The notes beneath the pieces are model-generated. The model did no database searches, had not been told where the DNA came from, and was given only the letters and a program-made list of their open reading frames with translations. Positions 53,864 through 64,000 of a DNA stretch of 64,000 nt are shown in pieces. The position numbers and the translations under genes were made by a program. This stretch comes from Effrenium voratum (taxonomy: Eukaryota; Sar; Dinophyceae; Suessiales; Symbiodiniaceae). The stretch's first letter is position 1, and every line of letters begins with the position of its first letter. Location: the NCBI GenBank assembly GCA_963377175.1, contig CAUJNA010003771.1, forward strand, positions 1,368,087-1,432,086, given 5' to 3'.

Positions 53864-55184
53864 TGGCTGAAAGGGCAAGCAAGGTAGATCAAGGCAAACA
53901 AAACAAGCTGCAAAGCGAAGTCTGGCACTGAGACTGCCGCGGTTGGTTGCCCAATCGAAGTTTTCAATTCAGTGTCTCGCTCCCTGATGAGTTGCGGCAA
54001 ATAAGAAGTTTGGACGTTTAGCCAAGCAACTCAGGAAATGAGGTGTGGCGATCGTATAGCATGTGAAGGGGCCAACTAAGTACAAGCCAGTTTCTCCTAT
54101 CATGACTTGATTTGGTCTCAACACGCCCCACAGCCCTAATGAAAGTGGGGTGCCTCGCAGGTTTTTCCTTTGTATATGTTCCATGCCGTGACACCAAAGT
54201 GGAGAGCGCTCTTGTGTATTTCCCATGGCAGCTCAGGTTCCATGTGAAAAGGCTGGGCATCATATCGGAAGCCTCAAAGAAATTGGCTGGATGGGACCTT
54301 GCGGAGGTCTGCTTTGCGTTTTGAATGAAGTAAGGGCCAGGCACTTCGTCAAACCCCCCACAAACATCAACCCTAGTTACCCCAAACCGGAAATTTCAGG
54401 TCTTGGGTCGAAAGCCTGGGCCGCCAACCTGAGTTGGCCTGACAAACAGCTCGACTCTTGCCATGGTATTTTGAGCCACTCGAGAATATGTTGTTGGGAT
54501 GTGCGCCTTGCTTTCCCGTCAATTTAGCTGTCCCCAAAAGCTCCAGCTCGAAAATCGCAATTACAGTTGCAGTTCAAGATAGGAACACCAGGAGGTCTCC
54601 AGTCTTCCATAGTCCGTGTCTTGCCTGCGGTCTTCCCGTGGCCTGGCATAGCCTTCCCTCAGTTTTCTTTGTTGATGTGTATTTCTATGGTAACCATAAT
54701 GAGGTTGCAGCCCCTTGCCACGATTTGATATCCTTTTTGACGCCCTGAGACAAGCCCATGTCCGGTCTGAACATGCTATGGGAAATACCCCAGAAACAAT
54801 TCTGGTCCTTTGGTTTGGTTTGATTGCCGGCCTGTTTGGTTGGCACCATGCTCAATAAACCCAAGCGGTTTCCGACAGACCACTCAACTGGTGACTTGGA
54901 TATTACGTAGTCGCTTGAGTCATATCCCACTTTTAACAGGATTGACTCCACTTAGGGGACTCACCAAAAGAAGGCAAGAAGTGGTTAGCTTGGGTTATAG
55001 CCCATTAATTGAGCAGTAGAGGTGGTTTGTACTACTACTTGTTCCCTTTGGTTTCCCTGAGGGTCCCTTGGTACCTCTTTGGCACCTGAAGAATCCGCAG
55101 TACTTTGACCCGCTGCTTCTGGTTTCAAAGTTTCCTGGTCTTTCCTCAGGTTCGAGAACGACTCCTTGAACGAGCCCAACGAAT

Positions 55185-55295
55185 CCAAGGAGTTTAACGA
55201 CTCCAACGACTCCCACGACTCCAACGACTCCCACGACTCCAACGACTCCAACGACTCCCACGACTCCAACGACTCCAACGACTCCCACGACTCCA
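55185..55295. repeat. AACGACTCC/CACGACTCC 9-bp minisatellite
   Basis: About twelve 9-bp units in perfect register, giving Asn-Asp-Ser/His-Asp-Ser repeats in one phase and Ser-Trp/Glu repeats on the other strand. Being a multiple of three it keeps frames open on both strands, so open frames here are not evidence for a gene. Confidence 0.9.
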
Positions 55296-56849
55296 TGTCG
55301 GAGCTCGACAGCCCTCAGTTTTCGCCCGCCGCGCCCGTGAAAAGGGGCAACACGGAGGCGAGAGCCACGGGAGACCACTGGAGTGGGGTGGATCAGGTTT
55401 CTCATGTCCCCACGTCAAGAGGCCAACTGCATGCTGAAGGGTGTCGTGGAAGCCATGGCTTGGATGAAAAATGGGGAGAGCAAAAGACCACTCAAAGAGT
55501 ATCGAAAGGGAAGGGGTAGACGCAGGTACGGCATATGAATTATTTCTTGGAGTACGGCAACTCTCAAAGAATATCACTTGACACGGACAGGGATGCTCAA
55601 GTGTCAGGGCGCGGGGAACCCGGTGAAGGTGCTTTGTCTTGTGTGATCTTTCCAGAACCTGGCTTTTGGGTTCCAAAAATCAGGGGTCCCCCCGCCAATT
55701 TCTCTTTTTTGAGCCTCCAACACTTGAAGGTTCATTGAGCCCCGCCACTCATTTGCAACTGTTTGCGGGAAATCCAGTGACTCCTCCGCCCTTTCGGCGT
55801 TCCGCAAGAAGCAAGTGTTTCAAGCACAGCGCATGGTTGGGAGCAGCCAATAGAAACGCACCTTCTAACGTACCCTTTGGGAGTCGAAATCTTCAAAGAG
55901 CTCCAATTCCAACGACAGTTTTCTAGGATTTGCACTCTGGACCAAGATTTTGTTCCGATCGAAATTGACAAGTCCCCTTGCTCACGGGTTTGTCAGTGGC
56001 ATAACAAGCCGGCGCTGAAACGGCGGCTTTCTATTGAAACATTCCACTGGAGATACTGGACTTCATTGGCAGTGGCGAGTCACGGTGTGTGATGGCGCAG
56101 CCCACAAACTCGTGTGGTGCTCAAAAAGCGACGCTGGTGACAAGCTTTGTCTCCTGTCTGCCAATGTGCGAGGATCAAAAAACCCAAGACCAGCTGGACC
56201 AGAGGAGTATCACTGCCACCGAGCAGCTGAATCAGCTGGTCTCCGACCAAGATCTGCTGGTTAAATACCAGGCAAGCTATGGTTCCCTGAAGGACTTCGC
56301 CGTGTGACAGCAAGCTACCGGCACCACATGGTCCATGCGTCGCTCTTGAACCATGCGTCGCCAAAGAGTACACTGACGCCTGCCAATTGTGCCATGACTG
56401 GAGGTAGGCCATAATGCGAGGAACTGCAGTGGTGTTTTGGCACACTTTGCAAGCCATTTCCCAGGCTTGGAGGTACGGTTCGTGGCACCGCAACGGGTCC
56501 GTTTAAAGGGGTCGCGCTTTTGACCATACCCCCACATGGCCAAGTTGGAAAGCTCTGTTCCCTCGCGCCCTTGGAATGCAAGGGCTGGCCTCAAAGAAAC
56601 TCAAGCCTTAAGCTTTTGATCCCGGCAGGTGAAGGATGTAAGGAGCAAAGGGCTGTGAGAATGCCTATCCTTAGGCCGAATCATGTTGGGTGACCCATGG
56701 TTTCGTACAAATGAGTTCCCTTCGGATGCTACACGCATTGTCCTCTGGTGCAAGTGATCGGACCCGTTTTGATGCGGGCCCGCCCCCCCACTCGGGGTCC
56801 TCCAAGGTGCAGGGAGCTTGCAGGACTCAAGCGTTGGTTTTCATCTTGA

Positions 56850-57062
56850 GCCAACATTGCCAGCACTTTCTGTCGGATTGAATCCAAGCCAGCACTCAGT
56901 TTAGTATTGCCAACATATAGTGTATGCCAGTGCTTAGTTTAGTGTTGCAAGCACTTCCTGTCGGATTGCCAGTTCTTGGTTTGGTATTGCCAGCACCACA
57001 CCTGTTGGATTGCCAGTTCTTAGTTTGTGTTGCCAGTACTTGATTTAGTGTTGCCACTGCCC
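56850..57062. repeat. Imperfect tandem repeats around TTGCCAGTNCTTAGTTTAG
   Basis: Units TTGCCAGCACTTTCTGTCGG and CAGTGCTTAGTTTAGTGTTG alternate about five times with decay. A host minisatellite. Confidence 0.7.
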
Positions 57063-57324
57063 CCCAAGTTTGAGGGACATAAAAGATGGTACCCAAACAT
57101 TTCCCCGCAGAGGGCCGCTTGTGGGTCACCCTCCTCAGCCTTGTTTTGGGCAGGGTTTTTTCGAGGGATTTAGGTAAGGGATTTGGATGGTTGGGGCCCA
57201 CCAAACCAATTCTCAGACTCAGCCTTTCAGGTAAGGAGCCCCTGTTAGAAGCCAAAGGCTAAGATCTCACCCGGGAGGAATCCGCTGCCAGACTGTTTTC
57301 GGAACGGCGGATTTTGCTTTGGGG

Positions 57325-57465
57325 TCTTAGCTTGACACAAAAGATGACCCCCGCACGGTGGGGGTAAGCCGAGGAAGCTTGACGTAATTGGCCCCAAACA
57401 GGCGGGGGTAACGGGGGGGAACTTGACTTAATTGCCCCCCAAACAGAGGGGGGATTGTGTTCCAG
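57325..57465. repeat. Tandem repeats with CTTGACNTAATTGNCCCC and GCGGGGGTAA
   Basis: Three decayed units, about 45-55 bp each, of AGCTTGAC...CCCCAAACAG...GGGGGTAA. Confidence 0.65.
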
Positions 57466-58799
57466 AGCGGGGAAACACAACAAGAAGGTACCCCTGTTGT
57501 TCTCTACTGGAGGACCTAGTGACACAATTCAGTTTCAGGGTCCCGGTATTCAACCAGGATGCCGCATTGCATCCGTCGGCTTCATGGCAGACACAAGCTA
57601 AATTTTTGGAATTGGGGATTGAGGGTAGCTAACAAAGTTTAGTCATGATCATAGAGCAAGGTATACTTACCCTGCAGTGCAGTTACCACCATTGTTTCAC
57701 AATGGTTGGGTTCATATGTCACCACCACTGTTTACCTAAGGATTATCATTCAAATTAGGTCCCAAGGACATTCCTTTCATGGGGGCTCAACCCCAAATTT
57801 GTGGTTTGGATTGGTGGTTTGGGGATTTGAGCCCCTGGTTCTTGTAGAGGGTTCTTAACCGCCAAACCGCCGGGCCCAAACCACCAAGTAGAGGGAAGCT
57901 GAGTATACTTATTTGGTCTCTCATTCACCTTTGACCCTTGGATTTCCTTGTCCACAGGAGGCGTGGAATTAAGGTGCATTCACTTTTGGAGTAGCTATCA
58001 AGGCGACTGGTGTTTGTTGCCAAGTCTAGTTGCCAGTAATCTGGATCACTAGGCTCACTTCCTGAGTTGACGGACGTTACACCTTTTGGGGAGACTATTT
58101 TAGTGGCAAACAAACAGTTTGAACTTTTTCTGGCCAGTCCACTCAGGAAGTGAGTAGGTCTCCGCAAGTGGCGAATCACGAGCTTGGCAACCAACATCCA
58201 AGTAGCAGCCAGCTGGATTCACGCCTACTGCTTCATTTGATCGATGCCGTGTTCATGGATCATGGATGCCCTTGGATGTGCAGTTATGTATCCTGGAGGA
58301 ATCAAACTACCTGTTGCTTGTGGTCCGGGTGCGTCCACCTTTGCCGCGGCTGCAAAATCACTGAGCCAGGTCCAGCTCCTCATGGGCATTTGCAGCTCTC
58401 TTCTTTGCGCCTGCGCTTTGCTGTGGCTCGCCCTGAAAGCCGCCGGGCGAGCCGCCCCAGTCCACTCGATGGGACGTTTCGTTTACGCCATGGGTTTTGG
58501 GTATCAGTTTAATGCCAGGCTTGGATCGTGGCTCAACTCGGGAAAGGGTACTTTCTCTCGGATGCGTTTGTTTGGGGGTTTGGTCAAAACTCGCTGAGTA
58601 GTCCGACAGGTCGATGTCTCCAACTTGTATAGCTCGGCAACCGGATTTTAGCAACACCGGAAACACCGTCATGCCCTGTGGCTATGAAAGTTCATGGGGG
58701 ACCCTTTGCTGAACATCATTTCGGTGAAGTCCACCACACACCAGGACCCTGAACAACACTCAACTGGAAATAGCGATGCAGCAGTACCTCCAGGATTCG

Positions 58800-58818
58800 G
58801 CATATATATATATATATG
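58800..58818. repeat. AT microsatellite
   Basis: Short perfect ATAT run in host DNA. Confidence 0.8.
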
Positions 58819-59908
58819 ATGTACATTGGACTACGGCCAAAGCTTGGAGGTTTCTTCCCTCAAACGAGGCAGAGGCTTAACTTCAGATAGATCAGGACCC
58901 CGGTGCCTTAGAACCAGAGAAGACCTTCCCAGAGGCTCCCGATTCATGGGCCAAACGGCGGGGAAACAGCCAGGTTTTGAGACCCCCCCCCCAAAAAAAA
59001 AAAAACCTCTGGGGTGCTCCAAATGGGGCCTAAGTGACCGTGATCCCGTAAGTGAACCGTTTGAGCGATCAAGTGACCAGTCTGCCCTCCGATGGAGTCG
59101 GGGCTATTGAAAGTTTCAGTGTCTGGGAACGAAGCATTGAGTCGTCAAAGTGCGCCTAGGACTTGGTGGGTGCGCCGCAGGAACGCGGCCAGAGAAGGTG
59201 CGGGCCAAGAACCTGTGAGGGTGGGGTCAAGTGCCAAGTGCCAATGAATTTGGTTCAACCCTCCACGGGTCTCCAAAACTATTGAACATTTTGGGCTGGA
59301 CAAACTGTTCAGAAACAGAACCAGACAATCGGCTTCATTTCTGTGTGCTCAAGGTGTGGGCCAAGCCACGTATGCAGACCAATAGCGCGATCCTGTTGTC
59401 CGGGGCCAGATTCAGTGGTTTCTTGGGCTTGGTTTCCTTGAGAGTGACACCTGCTCACTCTTTTTCCTGGACCGCAGTCACTTCAGGGTCCCTCCATCCG
59501 GGCCAGCTGAAAGTAAGCTTTTCCACCTGTGTTTCCTTGTGGAGCACAGTGCATCCTGTAAGCAACCCTGTGTATGGGGAGACAAACCAATTCCAAACAA
59601 GAATGCTCGATTTGGCCGATCCGAAGGAATCCAAGGCCAGAGGGACATGGATACACCAGGGCTTCGGACCAGGGCTTCACATATTAGGGTTCTCATATTT
59701 TAGGGGAACCTCTCGTGGTTGGTTTCGGTTCGGTTTCCCGAAGCCCAAAAGAAGGTCTCCACTAGTTTTGAGACACACTCAGACGTATTGGTACAGACAT
59801 TCAGACGTCGAAATCGGTATGCTCAAGCTTCGGCACCTGCGCGGCTTCTGATGGATGCCCCACTTGTTGACATTGCACTTGCCTCGCCCTCGAAGCAAAT
59901 GAGCCACA

Positions 59909-60045
59909 GTCAACACCCGGGTAGATGAAGGTTAGCAAGGGGCAGTCCCAGCCAGAAATAGGTGCGGCCACCTTTCAATCTCCTCACATGGATTTGGGTA
60001 GACTATTTCAATACCGGGGGTTGACTGTGACTGGGAATTTGGCCA
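59909..60045. repeat. Dispersed host repeat shared with 27603-27742
   Basis: Same order of CCCGGGTAG, CAGTCCC, TTTGGGTAGAC and GGGAATTTGG blocks as the copy in the middle host segment. Confidence 0.65.
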
Positions 60046-60699
60046 CGGCTTTGAGCAATACCACATCGCGGACAGCAACACTGCAACTGTTTTGCCACCC
60101 CGCTGACCTGTATGACATCATCGCCACTCGGCCAGTTTTGGAGGGTAGCCATTTCCTAGCCGTCATGGGCGACTCTGTTGGTTTTTAGGTCTGGTCCTGA
60201 CGGTGACCCGGAAGACTCCCTGGATCAAGTCCCGAGAGGACCTCAGGCCGAAGGTGAGGCAAAGATTCACATCGGGGGTCCAAAAAAAGTTGTTTCGCCA
60301 TGCTTCACCTTGGCTTCCCTTTACCACCCCAAAAGGCGAAAAGGGTAGCACAATGCGCATCTCGGTGTGCACTTCTCTTTTCCCCTGTTTCTGGGGCCGT
60401 TTTAGTCAGACATCCTAAAAAAAAGCCAGCCGGCGCTTTTTGAGGGGTTTCCCCATGTGTCCAAACGCAATTTGTGGGATCCCTCAAACTGCCAGCTGAG
60501 TGGGACCAGTCCTGGGGCTTTCCAAAATCCGATGGACCCTTGGCGCCGCGGAAACGAGTTTTACCGCGCGAGCGCGCGGCATTGGAGACGGGAGGCGCCG
60601 TGACCTCTCCGGAGCCGGACGACTTTGGAGGCGAGGCGAGTGTCTTCCGGTGGGGATTTTCCACTCAAAGCTCGCTGGCATGACCCAGGGTTTGGGAAT

Positions 60700-60780
60700 G
60701 AACCGTTTTGGGCCTCCCTTAAAGGAACCCACCAGTTGGATGTTTTTGTTGGGGCTCATTCCATTTCTCATTCCCTGTCG
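60700..60780. repeat. CCCTTAAAGGAACCC-type repeat related to 4455-4630
   Basis: CCCTTAAAGGAACCCACCAGTTGGATG followed by CATTTCTCAT-CCCTG, matching the block at about 4570-4630. Confidence 0.6.
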
Positions 60781-61265
60781 CACCAGCAAGACAATGTGAG
60801 GATGTTTGACCTCCAAGGCATGCCGGGTGTTTCGGGGCTTGCCCCAGAGGTTGATGTTGTGTTCTTTCTTGTTTGGTGGGTGAGATTTGCCCAAGTTTAC
60901 TCTTATGTTGTTTTTCCTTCGGTTCCTGCCTTCTTGGCCCCTTCGGACTTAAATGGCAACAGCATTTGTTTGTTTTGACCCTGATAAATCGCAGCTTGGA
61001 AGCGTTGTCATTTTAAACAAACGTTAGAAAGACCGCTGCATTTGGGGAAGGCGCATTTTTGGGGGGACACTTGAGGGGTTGAGCAGTGGCGTATTAGTGG
61101 GTTTAAGCACAGGCTGAGCGACTACTAAGCAAAAAGGACAGCTCCAGAGAATATGTGTCAAAACTGCGTGACCTTAAACTGATTGGCGTCCTTTTTGGTT
61201 TCTCTTTAACCAATCCCCAATGGGGTACCTTTAAAAAGACAACTCGATACACGGATATGTAAACG

Positions 61266-61282
61266 TGTGTGTGTGTGTGTCA
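61266..61282. repeat. GT microsatellite
   Basis: GTGTGTGTGTGTGTGTGT run. Confidence 0.85.
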
Positions 61283-64000
61283 AACAGTTATTTGGGGATC
61301 CAGCTGCCCCATGGTAAACAAGCCATGAAAAGTCTAGAGGTAGTTTTCCTGGTGTTTGAATATAATGGTAACTGGACTCACTGCAGTTGGCAGTTGAGTA
61401 ATTTCTTGACTTGACGACTCGTAAGTTGTTCACAGTCTTTGCCACTTGGGAGTCATGTATATAAGGGGTTATTTGAACAAACAACATCTCGATCTCAGCC
61501 AGCGCACCCAGACAGCGGCTTTCTCACATGTTAGTCCTGAACGGTGATGTGAGCATCTTGTATCATTCTTAAGAAGAAAAAACAACTCTATGAATGCAGC
61601 ATATAAACCTGAGAGTGATCTAGAGAGTTTATGTGTTGTTTTCCAAAGTGATCTTCGGATTACATTTGCATGTGCCGTGGACCCCCCCTTTTCCCTGCTC
61701 CACACAAAAGAACGCCAGGGGTGCTTCCCGGCCAGCTCAAAAAACCTCGTGAGGCGGGGATGGGCGGGATCATGCCCAGGGTTGTGGGATCTCTCGGGGC
61801 TTATCCCCACTTCTGTGATACAAGGATAATCTCCCCCTTATATGGGGGGTTAGTGTTTGGGAAGCCCTGTTTGTCGCATCACAGAAGTGGATTCCATTTC
61901 CCGCAGCCCTCTAATCTGCCTGTTCATGACGAGGTAGTAGAATTGCCGTGATTAAAGCAGCCTACGTAGGGTTGTTAGGACCATCGTATATTGTTTGTCA
62001 GGGGTGATCCATCCTGGTGTGGCGTTCTTCTCAAGGGAATCCAAATGGAAACCAACCACTCGGAGAGGTCCCTAATTTTCAGCCTCACACATATCCAGTG
62101 GGCAAAGGGCTTCAGGCTTCCCCTTCTGGGGAAAGTAGTCTTCCAAAACTGTCTCGTCAGATTTTATGAGTGTCCGGGGCGCATGGAGTATTTGGCTTCT
62201 GGCACTTGCGGTACCTCGACCCCCATTTGCCACCCGGGACGCACACGATAAGGAGTAGCACACTGTGCAAGCGCCGGAAGCAAAGAGGAGACAAGCTGTG
62301 TGAAGGGGCGCTCGGCCTTGGCTTTGTTCAACTGCAACTTGCAATACCGCGCCCAGAGTTCAAGGGTCTGTGGGAGGGTGAGTGTGGGGGGACCTTTGTA
62401 TATGTATGAACCCAGCACGGCACGTCTAGCCAATGGGGGCGCATCCCATCTCAACCAGCACCCGAAGTTGGAAAAATATCCAAGTCACGAGGCAGCACGA
62501 CAAAACGCGCAGCAACATGTGTGTGAGTCAAAAATAGGTACCCAAATTCGAACCCTGGTAAATGGAAACATGGACTAAAATCCGCGGTGCCCTGGTGGTT
62601 GAAATTTTGACCATACACACGGAAGTCCTGGCAAGGTTGCCAACTCACGAACAAGGAACACCCAAGCAGCAGATCTGAACCTGGTTCAATGGTCTGATGG
62701 CCTTTAGGTTTAGGGGGCTACAGGCTACACGATAGGGTGGGAATGGGTCTAGGAACCTCCTTAGGTACTCGAGCCCTCGGGGTGGCCAATGTCAAAGGAT
62801 TCGGGCCTAGTGTCCGAATTCAGAAAAATCTGAGTAGATTTCAAGCCGGGCGGTTTCTCGACCAAAACCTTTGCCCTGGGGCAGATATTGCGGTCGGCTG
62901 GTTTCCTTCTCCCGAATGACTGGAGGAAGGCCCTTTCGCTCCTTGCGCCAGCATCCCAAGGCAGGGGTGAGTCTCTGTTCAAAATGGAGTGGCCAATCCC
63001 AGCTTAGCAAACCACGTCCAGGGTGGGTTTAGGGTTTAGGGCAGTGGACATACAGATTTGGGCAAACCGGTCGAGTGGTAAAAATAGCAAGTTTGGGGAC
63101 TTCCGCTCGGCCAATCCACTCGAGACAGCGAGGATCTTGTGGATGGCCTTGGAACCCCGGCACCGATTCATACCCTGGATGCACGAAATCCGTTTTGCAC
63201 GCGGCGCCACTTTGAGAAACCATCGTTGAACAGGGCTCCTTAGAAGATACATTTTGCAACCATTTGAAACATGTGGCCTTTTCAAAACCAAAATAAAGGG
63301 AAACCACCATTGACAAGGCAATGTTCAGGTGTATAATGTAAGGATCCCTGTTGAAACCATCTGGTTTGCTATGTTTGTTGGTATTCGGGCATCGACCTCA
63401 GTCCAGGGTTTCTGAACGCTGAGAAATGAATGTCGAAACCATCCGCAGCATGTTGAGGTAGGACAGACCGCGAGCCTCGCATGGCTGGAGCAAGAGGCAG
63501 GATGATTTAGTTGTTCTTGTTTCTTGATGCGAAGGACACCTCTCTGCAGTCTGGGATCCTGGACAAGATTTGGGTCTGCCTTGGAGTTGGTACCCCCTTT
63601 CATGTGGCTTCAGACTAGGGAAGCCAAGAGGAGAACCGCCATTTTTTGCTTGGGCGGGGGGGTCCCCCCGGTAAAAAACACACCCATGTGAAAAAGTATT
63701 TAATGTAGTCAGAACCAGCAACGATGTTTCGTGCGCTGCATTGGGCACAACAGCCAGCTCACTTTCGGGGCTGAAACGAAGCTCCACGAGACCTTTGGCG
63801 CCCTTTCCTTTTCTTGAAGTGGATTTCCCTTGAAATAGACTGCCCTTTTTTTTGCCCTGTGCACTAGACGTTTGGATCATGAATTCCTCCACGACCCACG
63901 ACAATTCCCAGTTTGCCCTCGCCAGCGCAAGATCCCTGTTGAGTTCGAGTTTGCCTAATCAGATCAAGCTTCCGGCGCGATCGCAGTTTCTCGCGGGCGG

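Larger units (their letters stand above)
53864..64000. other. Host flank right of element 2, no supported gene
   Basis: 10 kb of mixed-composition DNA. Open frames are short and overlapping. The longest on the plus strand (59231-59851 and 58244-58597) show no recognisable domain and no homologous frame in related repeats. The stretch at 56089-56307 has a plausible soluble-protein composition but no supporting signals. Repeats and minisatellites are listed separately. I see no convincing rRNA or tRNA. Confidence 0.6.

Noticed and set aside
55166..55519. Asn-Asp-Ser repeat protein
   Set aside because: A 9-bp tandem array keeps all phases open; there is no flanking coding signal.
56089..56307. 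Possible host exon (Gln/Asp/Leu-rich 72 codons)
   Set aside because: Composition is plausible but no splice sites or continuation could be established.
56830..56860. Sequence resembling a dinoflagellate spliced leader on the reverse strand
   Set aside because: Only a short partial match (CTTGAGCCAA); not enough to identify the host group.
58244..58597. 117-codon frame with a hydrophobic segment
   Set aside because: The membrane-like stretch alone is not enough; there is no homologue I recognise and no splice or promoter evidence.
59231..59851. 206-codon host open frame
   Set aside because: No recognisable domain, composition like translated non-coding DNA, overlaps other frames.
63020..63042. 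TTTAGGG telomere-like repeats
   Set aside because: Only two units; a real interstitial telomere array needs many more.

Overview
The window is a stretch of eukaryotic, probably protist, nuclear DNA (mixed base composition, rich in minisatellites and dispersed repeats, T-rich runs before CAG, no convincing intact host gene). Two AT-rich, gene-dense viral elements of the Polinton / Polinton-like virus / virophage world are inserted into it. I cannot name the host. The abrupt change in composition, the terminal inverted repeats (TIRs) and the target-site duplications (TSDs) make the element borders unambiguous.

Layout: host 1-5375; element 1 (E1) 5381-25834 (about 20.5 kb), flanked by the TSD CCGTT; host 25840-32154; element 2 (E2) 32160-53858 (about 21.7 kb), flanked by the TSD GTGAC and lying in the opposite orientation; host 53864-64000. 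Each element has TIRs of about 490-500 bp that begin AGTTAGG. The TIR sequences of the two elements are clearly related, but each element's own pair is more alike.

Shared gene set: a Maverick/Polinton-type DDE integrase; a ~1300-residue replication protein joining a degenerate family-B DNA polymerase-like module, an SF1 helicase and a C-terminal HNH-like zinc domain; an A32/FtsK-like packaging ATPase; a double-jelly-roll-type major capsid protein (MCP); a minor capsid (penton-like) protein; a fibre ending in a peptidase S74-type chaperone; a lipase-like hydrolase; several small zinc-finger proteins; a putatively N-myristoylated small protein; and F-box-like/zinc proteins near the ends. E1 also has a cytosine DNA methyltransferase, and E2 has a GIY-YIG nuclease. 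I found no adenovirus-type maturation protease.

Expression looks two-tiered. Ten copies of a TTTCTTG...TTTAAAGAAATA motif precede replication, integration and terminal-arm genes. Fifteen TCTA boxes sit 13-18 nt before start codons of capsid-module and left-arm genes. The TCTA box resembles the late promoter known from the giant virus CroV and its virophage mavirus, which suggests helper-virus-responsive expression.

Decay is complementary. E1 keeps the methyltransferase, but its MCP is truncated and joined to the fibre, its penton gene is broken, and its polymerase-helicase has two homopolymer frameshifts. E2 has an intact MCP and polymerase-helicase but has lost most of the methyltransferase and carries frameshifts in the penton and one accessory gene. 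Several frameshifts lie in or near homopolymers, so sequencing error must be excluded before they are called biological.
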